Of a stretch of DNA of 64,000 nt, positions 1-11,093 are shown piece after piece. Source of the DNA: Methylobacterium adhaesivum (lineage in GTDB: Bacteria; Pseudomonadota; Alphaproteobacteria; Rhizobiales; Beijerinckiaceae); NCBI RefSeq assembly GCF_022179065.1, contig NZ_BPQD01000002.1, forward strand, positions 124,001-188,000, given 5' to 3'. Each line of letters opens with the position of its first letter. Position 1 is the stretch's first letter. Below the pieces are notes generated by a model that saw only the letters and a list, made by a program, of their open reading frames with translations, was not told where the DNA came from and ran no database searches. The position numbers were made by a program, and so were the translations under genes.

Positions 1-1097
1 GGGTCCGGGTCCCATCCGGTGACGCCGGTGTCGTAGGCGCTGGCGACGCGGCCGGTGTCGCGGCCGATCTCGCGCTGGACGCCGCTCGCCGAGAGCCGCC
101 CGGCCTGGCGCCGCACGAAATCCGGATCGAGACCGGCCAGCGCGCCGACCCGGTCCGCCAGGCGAGCGACGGCGGCCTTGTCCGACGGCCCTTTCAGGAG
201 ATCGGCGAGGTAGGGGCCGGTGGCGTAGGCTTCGGCGTCGGCCAGGGTCGCGCGGGTCGGCGTACCGCCCGCGCGCTCGATGGCGGCGGCGGCGAAGGAG
301 GGCAGCTTCAGCACGTGTCCCCACGGCGTCGTGCGCGGCGTCTGCAGCCAGCCGAAATCGAGGACCGGCGACAGCAGGACGAGGCCCGACAGGCCGATGC
401 CGATCTCCTCCTGGAGTTTGGCCGCGATAAGCGGCCCCCGGAACCCGCCGTAGCTCTCACCGACGAAGAACTTCGGGGCGGCCATGCGCTCGTTCGTGCG
501 CAGCCAGCGGGCGATGGCCGAGGACAGGACCGAGGCGTCGGCGTCCACGCTCCAGTATTTCTTGGGCTCCCCGTCCGCCGCCCGGCTGTAGCCGGTGCCC
601 ACGGGATCGATGAACACGAGATCGGTGAAATCGAGCCAGGTGCCGTCGTTCGGCACCAGACCGATGGGCGCGGACGGGCTGATGCTCGCCCCCTCCACCG
701 GCAGGCGCCACGGGCCGATGGCGCCGATGTTGAGATAGGCCGAGGCCGCGCCCGGACCGCCGTTGACGGCAAAGGTCACGGGACGCGGCGCGCCGTCGCG
801 GCCCGGCATCGTGTAGGCGATGAAGGCGATCTCGGCCTGGAGCTTGCCGGCCTCGTCCACGAGGGGCAGGCTGCCGGCCCGGGCCGTGAAGGCCAGGGTC
901 CTGCCATCCGGCAGGGTGACGCTGTGTTCGGTCACCGCGTCGGCGGGAAGCTTGCGCCCCTCCGGGGCCTTTCGCGCTTCGGCGGCGGGGCGTTCCGCCT
1001 GCGGGGCGGATTGGGCGTGGGGTGTGGCGGTCGCGAGGAGAAAGGCCGCGAGGCCGAGGGCGAAGCGTTGCAGGGCGTGTCCTCCGGTGGCGTGCAT
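1..1097 (-). CDS. Serine carboxypeptidase-like protein (peptidase S10), C-terminus cut by window edge
   Basis: This is an exported alpha/beta-hydrolase-fold peptidase of family S10, expected to trim C-terminal residues of peptides in the periplasm. About 365 codons are visible. Residues 8-29 form a signal peptide (ALQRFALGLAAFLLATA, then PHAQ). VNGGPGAAS near residue 111 is the oxyanion-hole loop, FIDPVGTGYS near 162 is a family block, and GESYGG places the nucleophile at Ser216. The Asp and His of the triad lie beyond the window. The ATG overlaps the holC stop by one base (TGATG), so the two are probably translationally coupled. A GGAGGA element lies just inside the ORF ahead of a CTG, so a later start cannot be excluded. 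The family is clear; the substrate is unknown. Confidence 0.82.
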   Translation of the reverse strand, partial: MHATGGHALQRFALGLAAFLLATATPHAQSAPQAERPAAEARKAPEGRKLPADAVTEHSVTLPDGRTLAFTARAGSLPLVDEAGKLQAEIAFIAYTMPGRDGAPRPVTFAVNGGPGAASAYLNIGAIGPWRLPVEGASISPSAPIGLVPNDGTWLDFTDLVFIDPVGTGYSRAADGEPKKYWSVDADASVLSSAIARWLRTNERMAAPKFFVGESYGGFRGPLIAAKLQEEIGIGLSGLVLLSPVLDFGWLQTPRTTPWGHVLKLPSFAAAAIERAGGTPTRATLADAEAYATGPYLADLLKGPSDKAAVARLADRVGALAGLDPDFVRRQAGRLSASGVQREIGRDTGRVASAYDTGVTGWDPD

Positions 1098-1549
1098 CAG
1101 GCTTTCTTCTGCCAGCGACCGTCCTCGTCCTGCTGCCAGTAGGCGATGCTATGGCCGGCGGCCTTGGCCTCCTTCCACTGCTCGCGGGCGCGCATGAGGG
1201 CGTCCTGATCGGTGCCATCGAACAGCACGCACAGGCGGGCATAGTCTTCGGCGTTCGGAGGCAGGGGCGCCCCTTCCACGAGAAAGCGGATGGCGGCCCC
1301 GTTGGGGTTGGTGTCCTTCAGGGTCAGGACGACGGGCTGGGTCGCGTGGTCCGGGTCCCGATCGGTGCCATGGGGCAGGAAGCTGTCGTCGGAATAGGTC
1401 CATAGCCCATCGTCGAGGGCCTGGAGCCGCTCCTCGCTCGCCACCTGGATCGCCGCCCGCCACTGCCGCTCCAGCGAGCGCTCGACGAGGCTCGGCAGGA
1501 CCCGTTCCAGGGGCTGATGCTGCAGGTGGTAGAACAGGATTTCGGTCAC
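1097..1549 (-). CDS. holC: DNA polymerase III chi subunit
   Basis: Chi subunit of the DNA polymerase III holoenzyme, which links the clamp loader to single-stranded-DNA-binding protein. It has 150 residues, the usual length. The N-terminus TEILFYHLQHQPLERVLP is typical of the family, followed by WTYSDDSFLPHG (near residue 58) and the C-terminal RAREQWKEAKAAGHSIAYWQQ block. The GTG at 1549 is preferred because GGAGGGGGC sits directly upstream; the open frame continues a further 51 codons upstream without family similarity. It is followed, with a one-base overlap, by the S10 peptidase gene. In many proteobacteria holC follows pepA; no pepA is present here, since upstream lies pyrG. Confidence 0.9.
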   Translation of the reverse strand: MTEILFYHLQHQPLERVLPSLVERSLERQWRAAIQVASEERLQALDDGLWTYSDDSFLPHGTDRDPDHATQPVVLTLKDTNPNGAAIRFLVEGAPLPPNAEDYARLCVLFDGTDQDALMRAREQWKEAKAAGHSIAYWQQDEDGRWQKKA

Positions 1550-1670
1550 GCCCCCTCCAGGCCGATGGCGGCAGCCGCATTCGGCCAGCGTGCCACCGAG
1601 CAAGGTAAGCGCATAACACCGGAAGGGAAGCGCCCGGACGCCAGACGCGGGCGCGGCGCGTGGTCCCGCC

Positions 1671-3350
<1,680 letters not shown>

Positions 3351-3503
3351 TTATCCCCCGCGCAAGCCGAGCATGCGCGGAGCATCGTCGTTCGGGGGCG
3401 TCGCATTCGGGTTCTTCGGCCCGGGCACCGGGCCAGGACCAGCCGGGGAGACCGGCCGGTGGAGTGACAGGCGAGAACGAGGCGGGAGACCGCCCTTCGC
3501 GGA

Positions 3504-3938
3504 TCAGCGCGACTGCGGTGCCTCGGGGGCCGTGGGAGCGGCGGGCGCAGCCGGAGCGGCAGGCGCCGTCGTGGGAGCGGGTGCCGTCGTGGGGGCCGGG
3601 GTGGCGCCACCCTGGTTCTGCCGCAGGGTATCGAGGAGGTTGCCGGCATTGGGCTGCCCGGCGGGCTGCGTCGTGCCGGCGCCGTCGAGGATCGAGCGCG
3701 GGGCGGCGGAGCGATGCGCCATGACGCCGAGGGTCATGCTGGTCGCGAAGAACAGGGCGGCCAGGATCGCCGTCGCCCGCGTCAGGGCGTTGGCCTGGCC
3801 GCGCCCCGTCATGAAGCCGGAGACACCGCCACCACCGCCGCCGCCGAGACCGAGGCCGCCCTCGGACCGCTGCAGCAGGACCACGGCGATGAGGCCGAGG
3901 ACGACGATGAGGTGGATCGAGATCAGGACGGTCTGCAT
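3504..3938 (-). CDS. secG: Preprotein translocase subunit SecG
   Basis: Small inner-membrane subunit of the SecYEG channel. It has 144 residues with two transmembrane segments: 3-21 (TVLISIHLIVVLGLIAVVL), and roughly 53-72 (TRATAILAALFFATSMTLGV). The conserved cytoplasmic loop between them begins LQRSEGGLGLGGGG. After TM2 the protein ends in a long Pro/Ala/Thr-rich low-complexity tail (about residues 88-144), common in alphaproteobacterial SecG and probably disordered. It sits between tpiA and pyrG on the same strand; the gaps of 129 and 204 bp allow separate promoters. Confidence 0.94.
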   Translation of the reverse strand: MQTVLISIHLIVVLGLIAVVLLQRSEGGLGLGGGGGGGVSGFMTGRGQANALTRATAILAALFFATSMTLGVMAHRSAAPRSILDGAGTTQPAGQPNAGNLLDTLRQNQGGATPAPTTAPAPTTAPAAPAAPAAPTAPEAPQSR

Positions 3939-4067
3939 CGTTTATCCAGGGGCGGCACCGATCCGGGCGCGCGCAGGAGGGCGTGGGCACGGCGCCGCAT
4001 GCGCGCCGTCCACATATTTGGTCGGCTGTTACACGAGAACGCCCGGGAACGCCAATCCCGCGCCCGT

Positions 4068-4832
4068 TCAGGGGGCGTAGGCGCCGACGATCCCCAGGAA
4101 GTCCTCCGCCACGAGGCTGGCGCCGCCCACGAGGGCACCGTCGACGTTCTCGACGGCCATGAGTTCACGGGCGTTGCCGGGCTTGACCGAGCCGCCGTAC
4201 AGGATCCGGATCTTGTCGGCCTCGGGCCCGATGAGCCGGCCCAGCATCTCGCGCAAGGAGGCGTGAACCTCGGCGATGTCCGCCGGCGTCGGAGTCAGGC
4301 CGGTGCCGATGGCCCAGACGGGCTCGTAGGCGATGACCGTATCGGCCCCCGTGGCGCCCTTCGGCACGCCGATGGCGAGCTGGGCACGCACGATATCGAG
4401 GGTGCGCCCCTCCTCGCGCTCGTCCTGGGTCTCGCCGACGCAGATGATGCCGCAGAGGCCGGCCCGCCGGGCGCCGAGGGCCTTGGCATGGACGCCGTCG
4501 TCGGTCTCGTAATGGTAGGCGCGGCGCTCGGAATGGCCGACGATGACGTAGGACGCACCGAGGTCGGCCAACATCTCGGCCGAGATGCTGCCGGTGAAGG
4601 CGCCGCTCGGCTTGGCGTGCAGGTTCTGGCCGCCGATGGCGATGGGGGATCCGTAGGTCGCCGCAACGCAGGAGGAAATCAGGGTCGAGGGCGGGCAGAT
4701 CAGGACGTCGACGGTGTCGAGGAGAGCCGGCGCGAGGCCGCTGCGCACGGCCTCCACCACCGAGACCGAGCTGCGCAGACCGTTCATCTTCCAGTTGCCC
4801 GCAACCAGAGGCCGTCGCCCCGCCTTCGTCAT
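4068..4832 (-). CDS. tpiA: Triose-phosphate isomerase
   Basis: Interconverts glyceraldehyde 3-phosphate and dihydroxyacetone phosphate. It has 254 residues and a TIM-barrel fold. Diagnostic segments are AGNWKMNG near residue 11 (catalytic Lys), VGHSERR (catalytic His), [10 protein letters not shown] (catalytic Glu, start of loop 6) and the phosphate-binding [11 protein letters not shown] near the C-terminus. ATG 4832 ([14 protein letters not shown]) is chosen because the 21 extra codons upstream encode the tandem DNA repeat at 4864-4902 and look non-coding. It is divergent from the ppiD-like gene; this tpiA|ppiD arrangement is conserved in many Rhizobiales. Confidence 0.97.
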   Translation of the reverse strand: MTKAGRRPLVAGNWKMNGLRSSVSVVEAVRSGLAPALLDTVDVLICPPSTLISSCVAATYGSPIAIGGQNLHAKPSGAFTGSISAEMLADLGASYVIVGHSERRAYHYETDDGVHAKALGARRAGLCGIICVGETQDEREEGRTLDIVRAQLAIGVPKGATGADTVIAYEPVWAIGTGLTPTPADIAEVHASLREMLGRLIGPEADKIRILYGGSVKPGNARELMAVENVDGALVGGASLVAEDFLGIVGAYAP

Positions 4833-4863
4833 GGATGTCCGCTCCGTGTCACGTTCGGGCCAG

Positions 4864-4902
4864 GTTTCGTTCGGACCGAGTTTCGTTCGGACCAAGTTTC
4901 GT
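4864..4902. repeat. 16-bp tandem repeat in the tpiA/ppiD divergent promoter region
   Basis: Two full copies and one 7-bp partial copy of GTTTCGTTCGGACC(G/A)A lie head to tail, 32 bp upstream of the tpiA start. A related CGTTCGGGCC occurs just before the first full copy. The rest of the 222-bp gap between tpiA (minus) and the foldase gene (plus) shows no coding potential. The position fits an iterated operator or a recently expanded sequence; function is unknown. Confidence 0.6.
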
Positions 4903-5054
4903 GCCGCCCGTACCAGATCGACCGGGCTGCGCCAAACCGGCCGGCCCCGGTGCTGCGGTCTTTGCGGCGGCGTGCGGATGGTCTATCGCGGGCAACCTTC
5001 AGGATGATCGTGGCCCGCCCACGTCGCATCCGCCGAGACGAAGAACCGGACCCC

Positions 5055-6956
5055 ATGCTCACGAACATGCGCAAGGCGAGCCAGCACTGGCTCGGCAAGA
5101 TCATCCTCTCCGTGGTGTTCGTCTTCCTCATCGCGGGCGTTGCGATCTTCGGCGTCGAGGAGTTTTTCCGCGCCGGTTCGACCTCCACCGTCGCCACCGT
5201 CGGCAAGACGCCGATCTCGGCCGAGGCCGTGCGCAGCGCCTACCAGAACCAGCTCCAGCGCTACCAGAGTCAGACCCGCCGCACCCTGACGCCGGAGCAG
5301 GCCCGGGCGCTCGGCCTCGACCGCCAGGTTCTGGCCCAGCTCGTGAGCGAGGCCTCCCTCGACCAGCAGACCGCCTCCCTGGGGCTGAGCATCCCCGACG
5401 CCGCCGTGCTGCGCGCGATCCGCGAGGAGAAGAGCTTCCAGGCCGCCGACGGCAAGTTCGATCCGGCCCTGTTCTTCCAGACCCTGCAGCGCGCCGGCCT
5501 CAACGAGGCCACCTTCGTGCGCGAGCAGCGCGCAGTCGCGGCCCGCCTCCAGCTCGCCGAGGCCGTGGCCTCCGATCTCCATGTGCCCGAGGCCCTGCGC
5601 GAGGCGGTGCACCGCTACACCACGGAACGCCGCGCCGTCGCCGCCGTGATGCTGCCGCCCTCCGTCGCCGGCGAGATCCCCGCCCCCACGGACGAGGCGC
5701 TCAAGGCCTATTACGAAGAGAACAAGTACGCGTTCCGCGCGGCCGAGACCCGCGCGGTGAACCTCCTCGTCCTCGATCCGCAGGCCATGGCCAAGCCCGA
5801 CGCCGTCAGCCCCGAGGACATCGCCAAACGTTACGAGACCGACAGGGCGAAGTACGGCACGCCGGAACGCCGTACGATCCAGCAGATCGTGTTTCCCGAT
5901 GAGGCGTCGGCCGAGGCGGCGCGCAAGAAGATCGAGGCGAACGAGGCGCCCTTCGAGGCCGTGGCCGCCCAGAACGGCGCCGACGCCAAGAACCTCACCC
6001 TCGGCACGCTCACCAAGGCCGAGCTGTTCGACAAGCCCGTGGCCGATGCGGCCTTCGCCCTGGAGAAGGATGCCGTCAGCCAGCCGGTGAAGGGCCGCTT
6101 CGGCACCGTGCTCCTGCGCGTCACGGCGATCGAGCCCGAAACCCGCAAGCCCCTGGCCGATGTCCAGGCCGACATCGCCAAGACCATCGCGTTGGAGCGC
6201 GCCACGGACGGCATCGAGGCCGCCCACGACGCCATCGAGGACGCGCGCGCCAACACCAAGCCGCTCGCCGACATCGCGAAGGAGCGCAATCTTCCCCTCG
6301 TGTCGTCCACCAGCCTCAGCGCTCAGGGCATCGATGCGGAGGGCAAGCTGGTCGAGGGCATTCCCGACCGGGACACCACCCTCGCGGCCCTGTTCCGCGC
6401 CGAGGTCGGCGGCGACAACGAGGCCCTGCGCACGAAGTCGGGCGGCTACGTCTGGTACGACGTCACCAGCATCGACCGTGCCCACGACAAGCCGTTCGAC
6501 AGCGTCCGCGACGAGGTCGCGGCCCGCTGGCGCATCGCCGAGACCGAGCGGCTCCTGGCCGCCAAGGCCAAGGAGTTGAGCGACCGCCTCGACAAGGGCG
6601 AGACCATCGAGGCCGTGGCGCAATCCGTCGGCGCCAATGTCGAGACCGTCTCCGACATCGCCCGCAATCAGCCCCAGGGCGATCTCACCGCCGACGTGGT
6701 CAACCGCATCTTCGCGACGGCCGTGGGCAAGGCGGCCTCGGCGGAAGCCGGCGAGCGCCGCGCCGTGTTCAAGGTCACCGCCGCCGCCATGCCGGCCTAC
6801 GTGGCCGGTGCTCCGGCCGACGAGGCCATCGCCAAGCGCTTCCAGGCGACGCTCGCCGACGACGTCCTCGGCGAATACATCGCCGAAGTGCAGAAATCCG
6901 TGGGCATCACCGTCAACCAGACGGCGTTCCGCCGGGCCATCGGCGGCGAGTATTGA
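5055..6956 (+). CDS. ppiD: PpiD-like periplasmic peptidyl-prolyl isomerase/foldase (SurA N-terminal domain)
   Basis: Membrane-anchored periplasmic chaperone that helps newly exported proteins fold near the Sec channel. It has 633 residues. One transmembrane anchor lies at about 15-37 (LGKIILSVVFVFLIAGVAIFGV), followed by a SurA_N-type chaperone domain (VATVGKTPISAEAVRSAYQN onward) and a parvulin-like domain around residues 255-360 (ERRTIQQIVF, then VKGRFGTVLLRVTAIEP), then a long C-terminal chaperone region. ATG 5055 is preferred over the very long upstream open frame, which runs antisense through tpiA. ATG 5067 (MRKASQHW) is an alternative. trpE follows only 7 bp after the stop, so they are probably co-transcribed. 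Confidence 0.9.
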   Translation: MLTNMRKASQHWLGKIILSVVFVFLIAGVAIFGVEEFFRAGSTSTVATVGKTPISAEAVRSAYQNQLQRYQSQTRRTLTPEQARALGLDRQVLAQLVSEASLDQQTASLGLSIPDAAVLRAIREEKSFQAADGKFDPALFFQTLQRAGLNEATFVREQRAVAARLQLAEAVASDLHVPEALREAVHRYTTERRAVAAVMLPPSVAGEIPAPTDEALKAYYEENKYAFRAAETRAVNLLVLDPQAMAKPDAVSPEDIAKRYETDRAKYGTPERRTIQQIVFPDEASAEAARKKIEANEAPFEAVAAQNGADAKNLTLGTLTKAELFDKPVADAAFALEKDAVSQPVKGRFGTVLLRVTAIEPETRKPLADVQADIAKTIALERATDGIEAAHDAIEDARANTKPLADIAKERNLPLVSSTSLSAQGIDAEGKLVEGIPDRDTTLAALFRAEVGGDNEALRTKSGGYVWYDVTSIDRAHDKPFDSVRDEVAARWRIAETERLLAAKAKELSDRLDKGETIEAVAQSVGANVETVSDIARNQPQGDLTADVVNRIFATAVGKAASAEAGERRAVFKVTAAAMPAYVAGAPADEAIAKRFQATLADDVLGEYIAEVQKSVGITVNQTAFRRAIGGEY

Positions 6957-6963
6957 TCGACCG

Positions 6964-8487
6964 ATGACGCATGCCCCGGACGATGCGGCCTTCATCGCGG
7001 CCTACGAGGCGGGGCGCTCGACCCTCCTCAACCTTACCCTGGTGGCGGATCTCGAGACGCCCGTCGCCGCCTTCCTGAAGCTGCGCGCCCATCATTCCGG
7101 GCCGGCCTTCCTCCTCGAATCCGTCGAGGGCGGGGCCGTGCGCGGGCGCTACTCGATGATCGGCCTCGATCCCGATCTGGCCTGGCGCTGCCGCGACGGG
7201 CGGCCCGAGATCGCCCGCGATCCCGGCCTGACGGACTTCGTGGCCCAGGACATGGCGCCGCTGGCGGGCTTGCGCGCCCTCATCGCCGAGAGCGCCATCG
7301 GTGCCGAGGGCGAGTCGGACGCCCTGCCCCCCATGGCGGCGGGCCTGTTCGGCTACCTCGGCTACGACATGGTGCGGGCCATGGAGACCCTGGGGCCACC
7401 GAACCCCGATCCCCTCGGCGTGCCCGACGCCATCCTCGTGCGCCCCAGGGTGATGGTGGTGTTCGACTCCGTGCGCGACGTCATCACCGTGGTCGGCCCC
7501 GTGCGGCCGGAACCCGGCATGGCCGCCCGGGCCGCCTACGAGGCCGTGCTCGCCCGCCTGGAACGGGTGGCGGACGCCCTCGAAGGTCCGCTACCCGTCG
7601 AGGCCCGCCTCGATCCGCGCACCCTCGCCCACCCCGAGCCCATCTCGAACACCACGCCCGAGGCCTATCTCGCCATGGTGGCGCGGGCGAAGGAGTACAT
7701 CGTCGCCGGCGACGTGTTCCAGGTGGTGCTGTCGCAGCGCTTCGAGGCGCCCTTCACCCTGCCCGCCATGGCGCTCTACCGCTCCCTGCGGCGCACGAAC
7801 CCGGCCCCGTTCCTGTGCTACCTTGATTTCGAGGCGTTCCAGGTGGTGTGCTCATCGCCCGAAATCCTCGTGCGAGTGCGCGACGCGCGCGTCACCATCC
7901 GGCCCATCGCCGGCACCCGGCGGCGCGGCGCCACTCCGGCCGAGGACAAGGCGCTCGCCGCCGAGCTCCTCGCCGATCCGAAGGAACGCTCCGAGCACCT
8001 GATGCTGCTTGATCTCGGCCGCAACGACGTCGGCCGGGTCGCCAAGATCGGCTCCGTCACCGTCACGGGCTCGTTCTTCCTCGAATACTACAGCCAGGTG
8101 ATGCACATCGTCTCCAACGTCGAGGGCGACCTCGACCCGCGCCACGACACCCTCGACGCCCTGGCGGCGGGCTTTCCCGCCGGGACGGTCTCGGGCGCCC
8201 CGAAGGTGCGGGCCATGGAGATCATCGACGAACTGGAGCGCGAGAAGCGCGGTCCCTACGGCGGCTGCATCGGCTATTTCGGGGCGCGGGGCGAGATGGA
8301 CACCTGCATTGTGCTCCGCACGGCCATCGTTAAGGACGGCCGCATGCACGTGCAGGCCGGTGCCGGCATCGTCTACGATTCCGATCCGGTCTCCGAGCAG
8401 CAGGAATGCGTGAATAAGGCCAAGGCCCTGTTCCGCGCGGCCGAGGACGCCGTGATGTACGCGAGCCGGGCGCGGCGGGGGCAGTAG
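6964..8487 (+). CDS. trpE: Anthranilate synthase component I
   Basis: Chorismate-binding subunit that makes anthranilate with ammonia from TrpG, the committed step of tryptophan synthesis. It has 507 residues. The N-terminal domain has FLLESVEGG and RYSMIGLDP, the segment associated with tryptophan feedback binding. The C-terminal chorismate-binding domain has FQVVLSQRFE, IAGTRRRG, LLDLGRNDVGRVA, GTVSGAPKVRAMEIIDELE and QAGAGIVYDSDP. It begins 7 bp after ppiD and is followed 66 bp later by trpG. No leader peptide with Trp codons is visible ahead of it, since the gap is too short, so tryptophan attenuation immediately upstream is unlikely. Confidence 0.96.
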   Translation: MTHAPDDAAFIAAYEAGRSTLLNLTLVADLETPVAAFLKLRAHHSGPAFLLESVEGGAVRGRYSMIGLDPDLAWRCRDGRPEIARDPGLTDFVAQDMAPLAGLRALIAESAIGAEGESDALPPMAAGLFGYLGYDMVRAMETLGPPNPDPLGVPDAILVRPRVMVVFDSVRDVITVVGPVRPEPGMAARAAYEAVLARLERVADALEGPLPVEARLDPRTLAHPEPISNTTPEAYLAMVARAKEYIVAGDVFQVVLSQRFEAPFTLPAMALYRSLRRTNPAPFLCYLDFEAFQVVCSSPEILVRVRDARVTIRPIAGTRRRGATPAEDKALAAELLADPKERSEHLMLLDLGRNDVGRVAKIGSVTVTGSFFLEYYSQVMHIVSNVEGDLDPRHDTLDALAAGFPAGTVSGAPKVRAMEIIDELEREKRGPYGGCIGYFGARGEMDTCIVLRTAIVKDGRMHVQAGAGIVYDSDPVSEQQECVNKAKALFRAAEDAVMYASRARRGQ

Positions 8488-8553
8488 GGCACGGCCGCGT
8501 TGACCGAACCGCTCCGCAGGATCAAACCACCGTCCATGACCAGTGAGCGACCG

Positions 8554-9168
8554 ATGTCCAACGTCCTCGTCATCGACAACTACGATTCGTTCACGTGGAA
8601 CCTCGTCCACCTGATCGGCCCCCTGTGCCGCTCCATCAATGTGGAGCGAAACGACCGGATCACGATTCAAGAGATCCGCGAGCGGGCGCCCGATGCCGTG
8701 GTGCTGTCGCCGGGGCCGTGCTCGCCCAACGAGGCCGGCATCTGCCTCGACGTGGTGCGCGACCTCTCGGCCGAGATCCCGATCTTCGGCGTCTGCCTCG
8801 GGCTCCAGGCCATCGGGCAGGCCTTTGGCGGCGACGTGGTGCGGGCGCCCGCCCCCATGCACGGCAAGGTCTCCTCCATCGAGCACCGGGCGTCGGGAAT
8901 CTTTCGCGGCCTCAACGGGCCGTTCGACGCCACGCGCTACCATTCCCTCGTGGTCGAGCGCTCCAATTGTCCGGAAGCCCTCGCGGTGACGGCGGAGGCC
9001 GACGGGCTCATCATGGGCTTGCAGCACACGACCCTGCCCGTCCACGGCGTGCAGTTCCACCCCGAGAGCATCCTGTCGCATCACGGGTCACAGATCCTGC
9101 GGAATTTCCTCGACATCGCGGCGGCCTGGAACGCGGCGCGTGACAAGGGCCGGCCCGGCGTGCATTGA
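8554..9168 (+). CDS. trpG: Anthranilate synthase component II (glutamine amidotransferase)
   Basis: Releases ammonia from glutamine for TrpE. It has 204 residues and is a class I amidotransferase: SPGPCSPNEAG, the nucleophile Cys in GVCLGLQAIGQAFGG near residue 82, YHSLVV, and the catalytic His-Glu in GVQFHPESILS. ATG 8554 (MSNVLVIDNYDSF) is chosen by similarity to the family N-terminus, with GTGAGCG upstream; ATG 8536 and TTG 8500 are in-frame alternatives. The subunit could also serve aminodeoxychorismate synthase (pabA), but its position in a trpE-G-D-C cluster supports trpG. Confidence 0.94.
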   Translation: MSNVLVIDNYDSFTWNLVHLIGPLCRSINVERNDRITIQEIRERAPDAVVLSPGPCSPNEAGICLDVVRDLSAEIPIFGVCLGLQAIGQAFGGDVVRAPAPMHGKVSSIEHRASGIFRGLNGPFDATRYHSLVVERSNCPEALAVTAEADGLIMGLQHTTLPVHGVQFHPESILSHHGSQILRNFLDIAAAWNAARDKGRPGVH

Positions 9169-9222
9169 GCGAGCGATCGGCCTCGATTGGTCCTGCTCCA
9201 AACGGCCCCTGGATTCGGTCCC

Positions 9223-10236
9223 GTGAACTCGTTCAAGCCGCTCCTCGCGAAAGTCACCGCCGGCACGAGCCTCGACCGCGTCGAGGCGCGCCGGGCCTTC
9301 GACGATCTGCTGTCGGGTGAGGTGACGCCGGTCCAGGCCAGCGCCTTCTTGGTCGCCCTCAAGGTGCGCGGCGAGACGCCCGACGAGATCGTCGGCGCCG
9401 TCGAGGCCATGCGGGCGCGGATGCTGCCCGTCGCCGCCGTGCCGGGCGCCGTCGACGTCGTGGGCACGGGCGGCGATCACTCGGGCAGCTACAACGTCTC
9501 GACCCTCGCGGCCCTCATCACGGCGGCCTGCGGCGTGCCGGTGGCGAAACACGGCAACCGCGCCGCCACCTCGCGCTCGGGGGCGGCGGACGTCCTCGCG
9601 GCCCTCGGCGTTCGCATCGGCCTCGATCCGGATGGCCTCGCCCGCTGCCTGTCCCAGGCCGGCCTGTGCTTCATGTTCGCCCAGACCCATCACGCCGCCA
9701 TGCGCCACGTCGCGTCCGTGCGCGCCGAGCTGCCGACCCGCACCATCTTCAACCTTCTCGGACCCCTGGCCAATCCCGCCGGGGTCAAGCGGCAGCTGTT
9801 CGGCGTCTCGACCCCCGCCTGGGCCGAGCCCCTGACGCAGGTGCTCGCCGAACTCGGCAGCGAGCGCGTCTGGACCGTGCATGGCTCCGACGGCCTCGAC
9901 GAGATCACCGTCACGGGCCCCACGGCCGTCGTGGCCCTCGACGCGGGCCGCCTGTCCCACGCCACCCTCGATCCGCGCGAGGTCGGCTTGGCGCTCCACA
10001 CCCTCGACGACCTGCGCGGCGGCGACCCGGAGCACAACGCCGCCGCCCTGCGGGGGGTTCTGGAGGGTGCCCGCAACGCCTATCGCGACATCGGCGTCAT
10101 CAATGCCGGCGCCGCCCTGGTGGTGGCCGGCGCAGCCTCCACCCTCCGGGAGGGCGTGGAGCGGGCGGAGCAAGCCCTCGATTCCGGCGCGGCCCGCGCG
10201 ACGCTGGCCGCCCTCGTCCACGTCTCCAACGCCTGA
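9223..10236 (+). CDS. trpD: Anthranilate phosphoribosyltransferase
   Basis: Transfers the phosphoribosyl group from PRPP to anthranilate. It has 337 residues from GTG 9223, the usual family length. The PRPP-binding motif [16 protein letters not shown] is near residue 79, followed by [17 protein letters not shown] and the anthranilate-binding region HHAAMRHV, then [18 protein letters not shown] at 9187 would add 12 residues (MVLLQTAPGFGP) that are not family-like. Third gene of the trpEGDC run; trpC begins 10 bp downstream. Confidence 0.95.
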   Translation: MNSFKPLLAKVTAGTSLDRVEARRAFDDLLSGEVTPVQASAFLVALKVRGETPDEIVGAVEAMRARMLPVAAVPGAVDVVGTGGDHSGSYNVSTLAALITAACGVPVAKHGNRAATSRSGAADVLAALGVRIGLDPDGLARCLSQAGLCFMFAQTHHAAMRHVASVRAELPTRTIFNLLGPLANPAGVKRQLFGVSTPAWAEPLTQVLAELGSERVWTVHGSDGLDEITVTGPTAVVALDAGRLSHATLDPREVGLALHTLDDLRGGDPEHNAAALRGVLEGARNAYRDIGVINAGAALVVAGAASTLREGVERAEQALDSGAARATLAALVHVSNA

Positions 10237-10246
10237 AGGCCGTCCC

Positions 10247-11083
10247 ATGTCAGATCCCGCGACCGACGATACGGCGCCCACGGGACGCAACGACGTGCTC
10301 GCCCGCATCGAGACCTACAAGCGCCGCGAGATCGCCGAGGCGAAGCTCAGGGTGCCGCAGACGAAGCTCGAGAAGCGCGTCGCCGCGATGGAGCCCACGC
10401 GGGGCTTCGCCGACGCCATCGCGGCCCATATCGCGCAAGGCCGTCCGGCCCTCATCGCCGAGGTCAAGAAGGCCTCGCCATCCAAGGGCCTGATCCGGGC
10501 TGATTTCGATCCCGTGGCCATCGCCAAGGCCTACGAGACGGGCGGCGCCACCTGCCTGTCGGTGCTCACCGACACGCCGTCCTTCCAGGGCAAGCCTGAG
10601 TATCTGACACAGGCCCGCGATGCCTGCGCGCTGCCGGTGCTGCGCAAGGATTTCCTGTTCGAGCCCTATCAGGTGTTCGAGGCCCGGGCCTGGGGCGCCG
10701 ATTGCATCCTCGCCATCATGGCCTGCCTCGACGACGACGAGGCGCAGGCCCTCGTCGAGACGGCGCACGACCTTGGGATGGATGTCCTCGTCGAGGTCCA
10801 CGACGATGCCGAGCTCGCCCGGGCGATCCCCCTCGGCACGAAGCTCATCGGCATCAACAACCGCAACCTGAAGACCTTCGAGGTTTCGTTCGAGACGGCG
10901 ATCCGCCTCGGCCACGGCGTGCCGGAGGACCGCGTCGCGGTGGCCGAGAGCGGCATTTCGGGCCATGCCGACGTGTTGCGCCTCGGCGAGAACGGCCTGC
11001 ACACGGTGCTGGTCGGCGAGAGCCTGATGCGCCAGGACGACGTTGCGGCGGCGACCCGCCACCTCCTGTTCGGCGAAGCGTGA
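10247..11083 (+). CDS. trpC: Indole-3-glycerol-phosphate synthase
   Basis: Closes the indole ring of carboxyphenylamino-deoxyribulose phosphate. It has 278 residues as a monofunctional TIM barrel: [14 protein letters not shown] near residue 66 (catalytic Lys), [22 protein letters not shown] (catalytic Lys/Asp), [12 protein letters not shown] and VAESGISG. No trpF domain is fused. It is followed 10 bp later by moaC. The trpD-trpC-moaC-moeA order is widespread in Alphaproteobacteria. Confidence 0.96.
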   Translation: MSDPATDDTAPTGRNDVLARIETYKRREIAEAKLRVPQTKLEKRVAAMEPTRGFADAIAAHIAQGRPALIAEVKKASPSKGLIRADFDPVAIAKAYETGGATCLSVLTDTPSFQGKPEYLTQARDACALPVLRKDFLFEPYQVFEARAWGADCILAIMACLDDDEAQALVETAHDLGMDVLVEVHDDAELARAIPLGTKLIGINNRNLKTFEVSFETAIRLGHGVPEDRVAVAESGISGHADVLRLGENGLHTVLVGESLMRQDDVAAATRHLLFGEA

Positions 11084-11093
11084 GGACCGACCG

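Noticed and set aside
3714-5054. Apparent 447-codon N-terminal extension of the ppiD-like gene
   Set aside because: The extension runs antisense through secG and tpiA; the true start with a membrane anchor is ATG 5055.
4983-6995. A 670-codon minus-strand open frame opposite the ppiD-like gene
   Set aside because: Repetitive Gly/Leu/Asp-rich composition typical of antisense shadow; the plus strand encodes a clear SurA/PpiD-type protein.
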